A DNA stretch of 12,676 nucleotides from an uncultured Dorea sp. (GCA_910586965.1 CAJUMF010000059.1:1-12676); one strand, 5' to 3'. Numbered from the stretch's first letter, positions 1-5,387 are shown. Program-made: numbers and translations. Notes: a model not told the origin generated them from the sequence alone.

Positions 1-19
1 TATTTCTTATCAGGAAGAT

Positions 20-1024
20 TTATTTTCCAAAGACACAAAAATTTTTACAGCCTCGGTGGAACTGTACAGACTCCTGCTCAACTGTACAATACACCATTGT
101 TGTTTCCAATTTTGCATGTCCTAAAAGCTGCGCCACCTCCTGCACTGGCATCCCTCTGTTAAGGGCATTTGTCGCCGCCGTCCTCCTGAACCGATGCGGA
201 TATGCATGTACATCTACCCTGTCACCGGTTCGCCTGATCAGGTCCTCTAACCCATTCTTTGTGAGCCGCTGGTGCGGCATCTTCTCTGACACAAACAAAG
301 CAGGATTGCTGTCTGTGCGGCTCTCTAAGTATTCCTTTAAATACATATGCGACCTTTCATTCAAGTAGGTCACACGCTCTTTCGCCCCCTTTCCAAATAC
401 AATCAGGTCTTTTGTAGTAAAATGGATATCCTCCCTGTTAAGGGTTACCAATTCGGACACCCTGACCGCGGTACTGTAGAAAAACTCCATGATGGCCTTA
501 TCTCGAATCGTCTTACAATTACGTAACATCAGCTCCCGTTCTGTATCTGTATATGGTTTCTTGATCTTCTTTTCCACCTTGATCTGCTCAACAAGAACCA
601 TAGGATTGCTTCCGATGCGGTTCCTGTCTCTCAGCCACACAAAAAAACTACTATATACCGCCCGCACATTCTTTAATGTCTGGTTGCAAATATTCCTTAT
701 TCTCTTATATGCCCTCATATACCCTGATATATCTGTATTGTTGATATCAGCCACGGCCTTGTTAATGTATGACAGTAACCTACTAAGCTCATACCTATAC
801 CTCTTGACTGTTTCCGGTGATTTCCCTTCAAGGGCTATCGCCATCAAGTAATCATCCAAGTCTCCCTGCCACGTACAATCCACCACCTTCAGTTCCTGCC
901 GCTCCGGCTCCACCCGATATGTACACAATACATTCCGAAGCACGCTTTTAAGCTCTGTGAGCTGCCCCTCCTGAAGCCTGTCCTGCATACAGTACAATAT
1001 CCTGTTAATCAACTGCTCCTTCAT
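20..1024 (-). CDS. Tyrosine recombinase (XerC/XerD/Rci-like integrase)
   Basis: A 334-residue site-specific recombinase that would cut and rejoin DNA through a 3'-phosphotyrosine. An N-terminal SAM-like core-binding domain spans about residues 50-150 and the catalytic domain about 155-325. Catalytic residues are visible: Arg188 (AVRVSEL), a likely Lys212 or Lys215 in the GKGAKER beta-hairpin, His277 and Arg280 (HRFR), His303 (LGH) and nucleophile Tyr312 (MVYC), nine residues after His303 as is usual. The start at 1024 is chosen because AAGGAG lies just upstream; the longer frame to 1126 has no ribosome binding site and runs into the neighbouring repeat. All catalytic residues are intact, so it should be active. 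Its 5' end lies about 50 bp from an 18-bp inverted repeat bounding a two-cassette segment, which suggests a DNA invertase role like Rci of shufflons. An integrase for a mobile element is the alternative. Confidence 0.93.
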   Translation of the reverse strand: MKEQLINRILYCMQDRLQEGQLTELKSVLRNVLCTYRVEPERQELKVVDCTWQGDLDDYLMAIALEGKSPETVKRYRYELSRLLSYINKAVADINNTDISGYMRAYKRIRNICNQTLKNVRAVYSSFFVWLRDRNRIGSNPMVLVEQIKVEKKIKKPYTDTERELMLRNCKTIRDKAIMEFFYSTAVRVSELVTLNREDIHFTTKDLIVFGKGAKERVTYLNERSHMYLKEYLESRTDSNPALFVSEKMPHQRLTKNGLEDLIRRTGDRVDVHAYPHRFRRTAATNALNRGMPVQEVAQLLGHAKLETTMVYCTVEQESVQFHRGCKNFCVFGK

Positions 1025-1036
1025 ACATCCAACTCC

Positions 1037-1059
1037 TTTTTGCTTTATTTTAGCAAAAA
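1037..1059 (-). promoter_or_regulatory. Hairpin in the recombinase leader
   Basis: Perfect 8-bp inverted repeat TTTTTGCT / AGCAAAAA with a 7-nt loop, immediately upstream of the recombinase Shine-Dalgarno. In the recombinase mRNA the 3' arm runs directly into GGAG, so folding could affect translation initiation. The hairpin is A/U-rich and weak. A regulatory role is inference. Confidence 0.35.
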
Positions 1060-1064
1060 GTGAT

Positions 1065-1577
1065 ATGGAAGCAGATACTGAATTAATCAAGAATATAGTT
1101 TTCCGCAGCGGCACCCGAACCATCAAAGCTAATACTACTGGAGCATGGTATCGGCTAGGACATGCGCGGAAAGTATCTTCATTTTACGGAGAGTTTTTGA
1201 TTTGGCATCAATGGACTTCAAATCCGTCCACTATGTCCAAGCTCATAGTCGGAGTTAATACTTGCTGGAAGCCTTCCAGCATGATTAAAGAAGTCTTTTG
1301 CACTTGTTATGACACCACACAATCCCCACGAAACAAAAATTCGTTAATTGCAAAAGCGCGGGCAGTTTATTACCCTGCTGGCTCATGGAATTATGATATA
1401 GCTATTGATGTGTTCATAAAAAGCAGTGGAGCATTGGCAGAAGGCGACAATCAATGGTGGTATACATTATCAAGAGAAATGCACCCGCAGTCCCTCAACT
1501 GTGAATGGGTAGATGATGCCTTTGGAACTGCAGGCGTATCTTCGCCTTATGTAACACAAGAGTTTTCTTTTGTGTAA
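1065..1577 (+). CDS. Phage tail-fibre C-terminal cassette 1 (no N-terminal domain)
   Basis: A 170-residue frame rich in aromatic residues and beta-strand-like stretches (AWYRLGHA, GEFLIWHQW, NQWWYTLSREMHP). It resembles the C-terminal receptor-binding part of clostridial phage tail fibres, judged by style and not by alignment. The ATG at 1065 has no Shine-Dalgarno, and the frame stays open upstream to a stop at 972-974, inside the antisense of the recombinase. It therefore looks like a domain meant to be fused to an upstream constant region, not a free gene. Codons 5-9 (T-E-L-I-K) fall in the 18-bp repeat that also opens cassette 2 on the other strand. It converges on cassette 2 with only 19 nt between the stop codons. 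It is probably silent here unless joined to an N-terminal part elsewhere. Confidence 0.55.
   Translation: MEADTELIKNIVFRSGTRTIKANTTGAWYRLGHARKVSSFYGEFLIWHQWTSNPSTMSKLIVGVNTCWKPSSMIKEVFCTCYDTTQSPRNKNSLIAKARAVYYPAGSWNYDIAIDVFIKSSGALAEGDNQWWYTLSREMHPQSLNCEWVDDAFGTAGVSSPYVTQEFSFV
1076..1093 (+). repeat. Left inverted repeat of the invertible segment
   Basis: TACTGAATTAATCAAGAA, an exact 18-bp match to the reverse complement of 1958-1975. Extending outward, two further bases match with one mismatch (GA versus GG). In cassette 1 it is read ACT GAA TTA ATC AAG (T-E-L-I-K). The core TGA-ATTAA-TCA is partly palindromic, as often seen at tyrosine recombinase crossover sites. Confidence 0.9.
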
Positions 1578-1596
1578 GCGGAAAATTGTTAATGTT

Positions 1597-2058
1597 TTAG
1601 TCATTTGTAAAGTACATTAGCTGTCCCGAATAATATAGCGCTTTGGCTTCATCTTTATATTCGTTTACAAACCAATTCCACCACACTTTTAATTCGTTTC
1701 CGCCTTTATGTATTCCAACTCTTAATGGATAGTCACCGGTGACTCTCGCAACCCATATTGTGCCAGGAATGCAAGCACAAGGTCTAGGAAGCCCAGATGC
1801 AATTACTGTCTGATCCTTTGATACAGTAACTTTAAAATGTAAATCATAAACTTGGAGAATTACTAAATTCCCCCATTTTGTGTATTCGACTTTACCATTA
1901 TTTGTTGAGCAATTAGCAGCATTTACCGGAACTGATCCAAATACTGGAGGCATTAATTTCTTGATTAATTCAGTACCGAAATGAGAGATGAAGAAAGAAG
2001 GTGAAAAATATGCTATAAGAATGTAAATTAAAATTTCCTTACAAATAATGCCCCACAT
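1597..2058 (-). CDS. Phage tail-fibre C-terminal cassette 2 (no N-terminal domain)
   Basis: A 153-residue frame whose last ~125 residues look like a clostridial phage tail-fibre C-terminal domain: TELIKKLMPPVFG, then a strand pattern around WGNLVILQVYDL, ASGLPRPC, LRVGIHKGGNELKVWW and a final SGQLMYFTND. The first ~28 residues, upstream of the 18-bp repeat, do not look like a natural N-terminus, and the ATG at 2058 lacks a convincing ribosome binding site. The real coding unit probably begins at the repeat (about 1980) and needs an upstream partner. It faces cassette 1 and shares the T-E-L-I-K codons in the same phase. The fibre assignment rests on recalled family style without a search. Confidence 0.55.
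   Translation of the reverse strand: MWGIICKEILIYILIAYFSPSFFISHFGTELIKKLMPPVFGSVPVNAANCSTNNGKVEYTKWGNLVILQVYDLHFKVTVSKDQTVIASGLPRPCACIPGTIWVARVTGDYPLRVGIHKGGNELKVWWNWFVNEYKDEAKALYYSGQLMYFTND
1958..1975 (-). repeat. Right inverted repeat of the invertible segment
   Basis: TTCTTGATTAATTCAGTA, the exact reverse complement of 1076-1093. On the minus strand it is read ACT GAA TTA ATC AAG (T-E-L-I-K) at the start of cassette 2, the same codon phase as in cassette 1. Confidence 0.9.
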
Positions 2059-2084
2059 TATTTTTTGAAAGGAATTGATAATTT

Positions 2085-2841
2085 ATGGACAGTTTTTTAA
2101 GTTGGATTGGTGGTAAAAAGGCATTACGGAAGAAGATTATAGAACAATTTCCGGAAAAGGGAACATTTGACAGGTATGTTGAAGTGTTTGGAGGAGCTGG
2201 ATGGGTTCTTTTCTTTTCGGAAGGACATGCTAAAATAGAAATTTACAATGACATTAACGGAAATCTTGTGAATTTATTTAGATGCGTTAAATATCATCCG
2301 ACAGCAGTTCAGGAAGAATTAGAGTATATATTGATGTCAAGGGAACAGTTTTATGATGCCCGTGAGCAAATTAAGGTAAGAGGAATGACAGATATTCAAA
2401 GGGCAGCACAATTCTTTATATTAATTAAAGAGAGTTTTGGCGCGGATATCCGCTCGTTTGGATTAAGAGCAAGAGATATGAATAAAGCGAAGGAATATTT
2501 GAACGCTGTTTCAAACAGATTAAATAAAGTGGTCATTGAAAATGATGACTTTCGAAAGATTATCAAAAATTATGACAAAAAAGATACATTATTCTATCTG
2601 GATCCACCATATTATGATGCGGAAAAGTATTATCCGGATAGGTTTATGCCAGAAGACCATTTGGAGTTGAAAAGATTATTTAGAAGGAATTAAAGGTAAA
2701 TTTATATTGTCATATAATAGTTGCGACTATATAAGAAAATTATATGGAGACTATAATATAGTCGAAGTTGAGAGAGCACACAGTTTAATACAAAAAAATA
2801 CAAAACCCCGATATCAGGAACTTATTATCAAAAATTATTAA
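2085..2841 (+). pseudogene. Dam-type adenine-N6 DNA methyltransferase, frameshifted
   Basis: A D12-class (Dam-like) methyltransferase, which transfers a methyl group from S-adenosylmethionine to adenine in DNA. Visible motifs are WIGGKK near residue 7, the AdoMet-binding FGGAG at 35-39, and catalytic DPPY at 173-176. The frame beginning at 2085 stops at 2693 after 202 residues. The missing C-terminus continues in the +1 frame (from about 2674) through KGKFILSYNSCDY to a stop at 2839-2841. Removing one A from the A4 run at 2670-2673 restores a single 251-residue protein of normal Dam length, reading HLELKDYLEGIKG across the join. No restriction endonuclease is adjacent, so it looks like a solitary phage-type methyltransferase. 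The shift could be a real inactivating mutation, a phase-variable slip or a sequencing error. AAAGGA lies 12 nt upstream of the start. Confidence 0.85.
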
Positions 2842-2890
2842 TAACGAATTTCGTTATATTATAACGAAATTAATAATAATACAACGAATT
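2841..2890. promoter_or_regulatory. Operator-like array of ATAACGA half-sites
   Basis: Half-sites occur at ATAACGA 2841, inverted TCGTTAT 2851, ATAACGA 2861 and a variant ACAACGA 2881. Direct copies are exactly 20 bp apart and the inverted copy sits midway, so adjacent sites form ATAACGA-ATT-TCGTTAT and TCGTTAT-ATT-ATAACGA palindromes. A spacing of one and two helical turns favours cooperative repressor binding. The array lies directly upstream of the XRE regulator, whose autoregulation is the simplest reading. A possible -10 (TATGAT, 2890-2895) abuts it. The first half-site overlaps the methyltransferase stop codon. Confidence 0.6.
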
Positions 2891-2917
2891 ATGATAATGT
2901 CTAACAGGGGCATTATT

Positions 2918-3190
2918 ATGGTAAGGATTCATTTATCAAAACTTCTGGGTGAAAAACGCATGACGCAAAAACAGTTATCAGAACTAACAGGTATAAGACC
3001 AAATACTATAAATGAATGGTATCATGATATAGCTGTTAGCTTGCGAGTGGAACATATTGACCGTATATGTGAAGTGTTGGATTGTTCAGTGAGTGAGCTG
3101 TTGGAGGTTATACCTAATAAAATCCCTAAAACAGGAAAGTATTTGATAATTGAGGAACATGGGAACCGGAAGCAAGGCATGGGGCAGTGA
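2918..3190 (+). CDS. Small XRE/Cro-type transcriptional regulator
   Basis: A 90-residue DNA-binding protein of the Cro/C1 type resembling YozG-like regulators. The helix-turn-helix is in residues ~16-45 (TQKQLSELTG, then RPNTINEWYHD as the recognition region), followed by the typical DRICEVLDCSVSELLE helices to ~residue 65. A short basic tail (GNRK) follows. The start at 2918 is chosen because AGGGG lies 8 nt upstream; an in-frame ATG at 2891 lacks a site. The upstream half-site array is a likely autoregulatory operator. The palindrome in the promoter of the next gene is a second candidate target, although its sequence differs. Confidence 0.9.
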   Translation: MVRIHLSKLLGEKRMTQKQLSELTGIRPNTINEWYHDIAVSLRVEHIDRICEVLDCSVSELLEVIPNKIPKTGKYLIIEEHGNRKQGMGQ

Positions 3191-3216
3191 GTAAAATCAC
3201 GCCCTTTGCTGTTTTC
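3182..3216 (+). terminator. Probable terminator of the regulator gene
   Basis: Hairpin GGGC(A)GTGA - GTAAAA - TCAC GCCC with one bulged A, followed by the T-rich tail TTTGCTGTTTTC. The 5' arm includes the last codons and stop of the regulator gene. It separates that gene from the strong promoter at 3247. Confidence 0.6.
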
Positions 3217-3246
3217 AAGGGAAAAATAAAATATTAAAAATAATTG

Positions 3247-3275
3247 TTGACATAGGGTATACCCTATAATATAAT
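3247..3275 (+). promoter_or_regulatory. Consensus promoter with a 16-bp palindromic operator in the spacer
   Basis: TTGACA (3247-3252), a 17-bp spacer and TATAAT (3270-3275): a perfect sigma-A consensus. The spacer is almost filled by the perfect palindrome ATAGGGTATACCCTAT (3252-3267), which overlaps the last base of the -35. A protein bound there would block RNA polymerase. It drives the 38-residue peptide gene 25 bp downstream. The upstream XRE regulator is the obvious but unproven candidate repressor. Confidence 0.85.
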
Positions 3276-3299
3276 ATAAACAGAAAGGAGGAAAAGCCA

Positions 3300-3416
3300 A
3301 TGAACAAAAAAACAAATAAAAAAGTTAAGAGCTGGATGGAGCTAATCATCAAAGCGGTTGCAGCGATAGCCGCGCTGATAGCCGCAATAGCTGAATTAAT
3401 CCAAGCTCTTAACTGA
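3300..3416 (+). CDS. 38-residue cationic-hydrophobic peptide (toxin-like or membrane-active)
   Basis: A short gene with AGGAGG 8 nt upstream of the ATG and a perfect consensus promoter. The product has five lysines in its first ten residues, then Trp12 and a continuous alanine/isoleucine/leucine helix over about residues 15-31 (including AVAAIAALIAAIAEL), ending in a short polar tail. It could be one membrane-spanning or surface-lying amphipathic helix. The form is compatible with a type I-like toxin, a holin-like peptide or a leaderless bacteriocin; the family is not recognised with certainty. It forms its own transcription unit, with an operator-bearing promoter before it and a hairpin after it, next to a repressor gene. 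That arrangement is usual for products that must stay off until induced. Confidence 0.75.
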   Translation: MNKKTNKKVKSWMELIIKAVAAIAALIAAIAELIQALN

Positions 3417-3421
3417 GAATC

Positions 3422-3441
3422 GGAGGAGAAAAATCTCCTCC
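3422..3441 (+). terminator. Hairpin after the 38-residue peptide gene
   Basis: Perfect 8-bp stem GGAGGAGA / TCTCCTCC with an AAAA loop, 5 nt after the stop codon. It lacks a following U-tract, so it may be an mRNA-stabilising or attenuating hairpin rather than a full terminator. Its 3' arm CTCCTCC is complementary to Shine-Dalgarno sequences, including that of the peptide gene itself. Confidence 0.5.
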
Positions 3442-3475
3442 CCAACAATAGTATAACACATTGGCTTGAAAATGT

Positions 3476-3643
3476 ATGAAAAAATTTACTTTTTATGATT
3501 TATTCTTATTTGCATCGTTATTAATAGCGATAGCAGGAGACTGGGGTGTTTGCGAGTGTATTTTGCTATGTGCAGCCTCTATAATGGAACTTGTTGATGT
3601 TGTACCAAAAATAATAAGGTTAGTGAAAAATGAGCGGAAATAG
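3476..3643 (+). CDS. 55-residue small membrane protein, hypothetical
   Basis: A short frame encoding a peptide with a hydrophobic N-terminal half (FYDLFLFASLLIAIAG at about residues 5-20), a second apolar stretch with three cysteines (CECILLCAASIMEL at about 26-39) and a basic tail ending KNERK. One or two membrane segments are plausible. The ATG at 3476 is the only usable start because an in-frame TGA lies at 3467-3469, and no clear Shine-Dalgarno precedes it. It overlaps the next gene by 14 nt, which favours a real coupled gene pair. No family recognised. Confidence 0.45.
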   Translation: MKKFTFYDLFLFASLLIAIAGDWGVCECILLCAASIMELVDVVPKIIRLVKNERK

Positions 3644-3815
3644 TCAAACCAAATCGACAGAAAAATGGCAGAAGAAAGCCGGATATAAAGTAAAAAGTTT
3701 TAAATTAAAAGAATCTTTAGTTAATGAATTTGAGAAAGCCTGTTTAAATGCAGGAGTGAGCCAGGCATCTCAAATCTCTAAAATGATGAAAGAGTTTATA
3801 AGCAAAAACCAGTGA
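3630..3815 (+). CDS. Ribbon-helix-helix small DNA-binding protein, probable
   Basis: A 61-residue basic protein. Residues ~20-58 fit the ribbon-helix-helix (MetJ/Arc/CopG) pattern: a short strand (VKSFKLK), helix A (ESLVNEFEKACLNAG) and helix B (SQASQISKMMKEFISK). Such dimers usually regulate plasmid, phage or toxin-antitoxin operons by binding operators with the paired strands. The first ~18 residues are polar and lysine-rich. AAGG is the only weak ribosome binding site, and the start lies within the preceding small membrane-protein gene. It could be an autoregulator of the small-gene cluster. Confidence 0.65.
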   Translation: MSGNSQTKSTEKWQKKAGYKVKSFKLKESLVNEFEKACLNAGVSQASQISKMMKEFISKNQ

Positions 3816-3857
3816 GTATTGTCAAAAAATATGGCAAAAACTTAACTGGTTTTTGCC
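3802..3857 (+). promoter_or_regulatory. Mutually exclusive hairpins at the 3' end of the RHH gene
   Basis: The arm around 3845-3857 (ACTGGTTTTTGCC) can pair with GCAAAAACCAGT at 3802-3813 (12 bp) or with GGCAAAAAC at 3833-3841 (9 bp, 7-nt loop). Two competing stems sharing one arm resemble an attenuator. No pure U-tract follows, so a decayed duplication is also possible. Confidence 0.4.
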
Positions 3858-4108
3858 GTTGTAATTCGGGAAATATTTCCGGATTAGTTTTGACAGTAAT
3901 TTTGATAAAATTTGTCAAAAGTTTTGGCAAGCTACATTATGACTATGAATTAATAAAAGAAAAAATAGATGTATATAAAGATGCAGATAATGTGTCGGGC
4001 GGAGGGAGCAGCATTCAAGAAAGAGACGAATATAGAATAATATTGCTGATGATTTGTTTGCTTTTTGCCGCAGCAGTAGGAGTCAAACGGAAAAGACCCA
4101 TTGTCTGA
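3812..4108 (+). CDS. 98-residue hypothetical protein with C-terminal membrane anchor
   Basis: A frame starting with GTG that overlaps the preceding stop codon (GTGA). The middle is polar (DYELIKEKIDVYKDAD, then GGGSS), preceded by an apolar stretch (ISGLVLTVILIKFV at about 22-35). The C-terminus is one strong hydrophobic segment (IILLMICLLFAAAVGV at about 76-91) followed by KRKR. This end resembles the membrane-and-charge tail of a cell-wall sorting signal, but no LPXTG motif is present. It may be a small membrane protein or the remnant of a surface protein. No Shine-Dalgarno is seen and an inverted repeat covers its 5' end, so reality is uncertain. Confidence 0.35.
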   Translation: MSIVKKYGKNLTGFCRCNSGNISGLVLTVILIKFVKSFGKLHYDYELIKEKIDVYKDADNVSGGGSSIQERDEYRIILLMICLLFAAAVGVKRKRPIV

Positions 4109-4129
4109 TATAGAAACAGAAGTTAATGG

Positions 4130-4331
4130 ATGATATTTTTAGAGAAGGACTTGCTTTTTGGGGTAAGTTCTTTTATAATTGGCACATATTTGGGCGGTAT
4201 TCTTAATCGCTGAAATTATTTATGTGTATCTGGATATCTGGCAGTTTCATGCCAAAGTTTCCAAAATGTTACGGAATATTTTTCAGAAGGAAATCTATGC
4301 TTTTTCTGGCGGCAGACTTGTGATAAAATAA
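4130..4331 (+). pseudogene. Decayed small membrane protein in the 4109-4413 gap
   Basis: The 305-bp gap holds no intact gene. An ATG frame at 4130-4213 encodes 27 residues (LLFGVSSFIIGTYLGGILNR at its end). The overlapping +1 frame continues to 4331 with FLIAEIIYVYLDIWQFHAKV and FQKEIYAFSGGRLVIK. Together they could be one small membrane protein split by a frameshift near 4193. The rest of the gap holds two small palindromes, AGAAAG-T-CTTTCT (4339-4351) and TTTCTTC-G-GAAGAAA (4362-4376), just upstream of the next gene. No clear promoter was found. Confidence 0.25.
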
Positions 4332-4413
4332 GAATATCAGAAAGTCTTTCTTAACTTGGTTTTTCTTCGGAAGAAATATTCGGAAAATCAAAGGATAAGA
4401 AAGGAGTTTCTGT

Positions 4414-5256
4414 ATGAAAAAAGACGACAATTTTATTATGTTACCTACTGTGGATTTCTGTTTTGCAGGCTTGATGGAGAATCCGAAAGTCAGGAAAGGG
4501 TTTGTGGCAGCAATTATAAAGGTTCCTCCGGAAAAAATCAAAGAAACCACACTGCTGCCAACGATTCTCAGGCGTGAGTCGAAGGACGATAAACTTGGTA
4601 TATTGGATGTGCGTGTCGTTCTTGTGGACGGTACGCAGCTTGATATTGAGATGCAGGTAGCGTACTTTGCATACTGGGATAAACGGGTGTTGTTCTATTT
4701 GAGCAGGATTTATGCCGGACAGATAAAAAAGGGCGAGTCTTATGAGAATCTGAAAAAATGCATCCATGTGAGTATTCTGGACTTTATCCATTTTCCGGAT
4801 GAGGAATGTTACCGGACGATTCATTTCTGCGACGACCGGACGGGAAAGCGGTATACAGACCTGATGGAGATACAGATTTTGGAGCTTAAGAAACTGCCGG
4901 AGGAAGTAAAGAGCGGCGGCGGCATCCTTGCATGGATGAAATTCTTCAGCAGGAAGACAAAGAAGGAGTTTGAGGATATGGCAAAGACGAATGAGTATAT
5001 GGAAGAGGCATACTCGACACTGCTGGAGCTGAGTGCAGACGATATAAAACGGTTGGAATATGAGGCGAGAGAAAAAGCGCTCAGAGATTACAACAGTCAG
5101 ATGAGCAGTTCATTTCAAATGGGAGTAAAACAAGGAATAGAAACAAGCCGAAAAGTTTTCCAGCTGCATGTTAAGGGAAAGTCTCCGGAAGAGATTGCTG
5201 AGATATGCGGTATGGGCGAAGAGGAAGTGAAAGAGATATTATTTGATAACAATTAA
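4414..5256 (+). CDS. Rpn family / PD-(D/E)XK nuclease-transposase-like protein
   Basis: A 280-residue protein of the Rpn/PDDEXK_2 (YhgA-like) group, whose characterised members promote RecA-independent recombination and nick DNA. The N-terminus (DFCFAGLMENPKVRKGF) matches the usual opening of the family. The nuclease core is visible: Asp65 in LGILDVRVVLVDG, then Glu79 and Gln81 in DIEMQV, the D-Xn-E-X-Q active site. Residues ~170-235 are charged and helical, and the C-terminus carries a helix-turn-helix-like tail (SPEEIAEICGMGEEEVKEIL). The start is supported by AAAGGAG 10 nt upstream. It lies alone between a decayed region and a strong terminator. Such genes are typically multicopy in Lachnospiraceae; the cellular role here is unknown. 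Confidence 0.85.
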   Translation: MKKDDNFIMLPTVDFCFAGLMENPKVRKGFVAAIIKVPPEKIKETTLLPTILRRESKDDKLGILDVRVVLVDGTQLDIEMQVAYFAYWDKRVLFYLSRIYAGQIKKGESYENLKKCIHVSILDFIHFPDEECYRTIHFCDDRTGKRYTDLMEIQILELKKLPEEVKSGGGILAWMKFFSRKTKKEFEDMAKTNEYMEEAYSTLLELSADDIKRLEYEAREKALRDYNSQMSSSFQMGVKQGIETSRKVFQLHVKGKSPEEIAEICGMGEEEVKEILFDNN

Positions 5257-5276
5257 TAGCGATTATTATCGAAACG

Positions 5277-5306
5277 ATGCCGGGGGAGCGATTCCCCGGC
5301 ATTTTG
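5277..5306 (+). terminator. Rho-independent terminator after the Rpn-like gene
   Basis: Nine-bp GC-rich stem ATGCCGGGG / CCCCGGCAT with an 8-nt loop followed by TTTGG, starting 20 nt after the stop codon. It isolates the accessory region from the transporter operon. Confidence 0.85.
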
Positions 5307-5350
5307 GTTATTGCGGTGTTAAAATGCCATGTACTTTTTATATGAGAAAC

Positions 5351-5367
5351 CTTACAGCGATTGTAAG
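5351..5367. promoter_or_regulatory. BceR-like activator site (inverted repeat)
   Basis: Perfect inverted repeat CTTACA-GCGAT-TGTAAG. Its half-sites match the TNACA...TGTAA pattern recalled for BceR-type regulators, though the spacer here is 5 bp rather than the 4 bp I recall for Bacillus. It lies just upstream of a poor -35 and would be centred near -43, a normal activator position. The response regulator of the downstream operon is the likely ligand. Confidence 0.65.
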
Positions 5368-5387
5368 TGGTTTTATCCGTTTTCCTT

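Larger units (their letters stand above)
1076..1975. other. Candidate invertible DNA segment (shufflon-like tail-fibre switch)
   Basis: A 900-bp stretch bounded by perfect 18-bp inverted repeats and filled by two convergent tail-fibre-like C-terminal reading frames. Both frames cross their repeat in the same phase, so inversion would put the other C-terminus behind whatever precedes the repeat without disturbing the frame. An intact tyrosine recombinase gene lies 51 bp outside the left repeat. This matches the known logic of the R64 PilV shufflon (Rci recombinase, exchangeable C-termini) and of phage tail-fibre inversion systems. The constant N-terminal coding part is not found on either flank, so the locus may be a storage cassette, part of a larger multi-segment array, or a relic. 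Confidence 0.65.

Noticed and set aside
489..851. 120-codon frame opposite the recombinase
   Set aside because: Antisense of a gene with complete catalytic residues; its hydrophobicity is a by-product of complementarity.
1025..1126. Longer recombinase N-terminus starting at 1126
   Set aside because: It has no ribosome binding site and would run across the inverted repeat; AAGGAG sits just before the ATG at 1024.
2841..2890. Short regular repeats as a CRISPR array
   Set aside because: Units are only 7 bp with 3-bp gaps and alternate in orientation; this is operator geometry with no spacers.
3391..3405. CTGAATTAATCCAAG as a third copy of the inverted repeat
   Set aside because: It carries an inserted C relative to the 18-bp repeat, matches only part of it and lies within the peptide coding sequence; probably coincidence.
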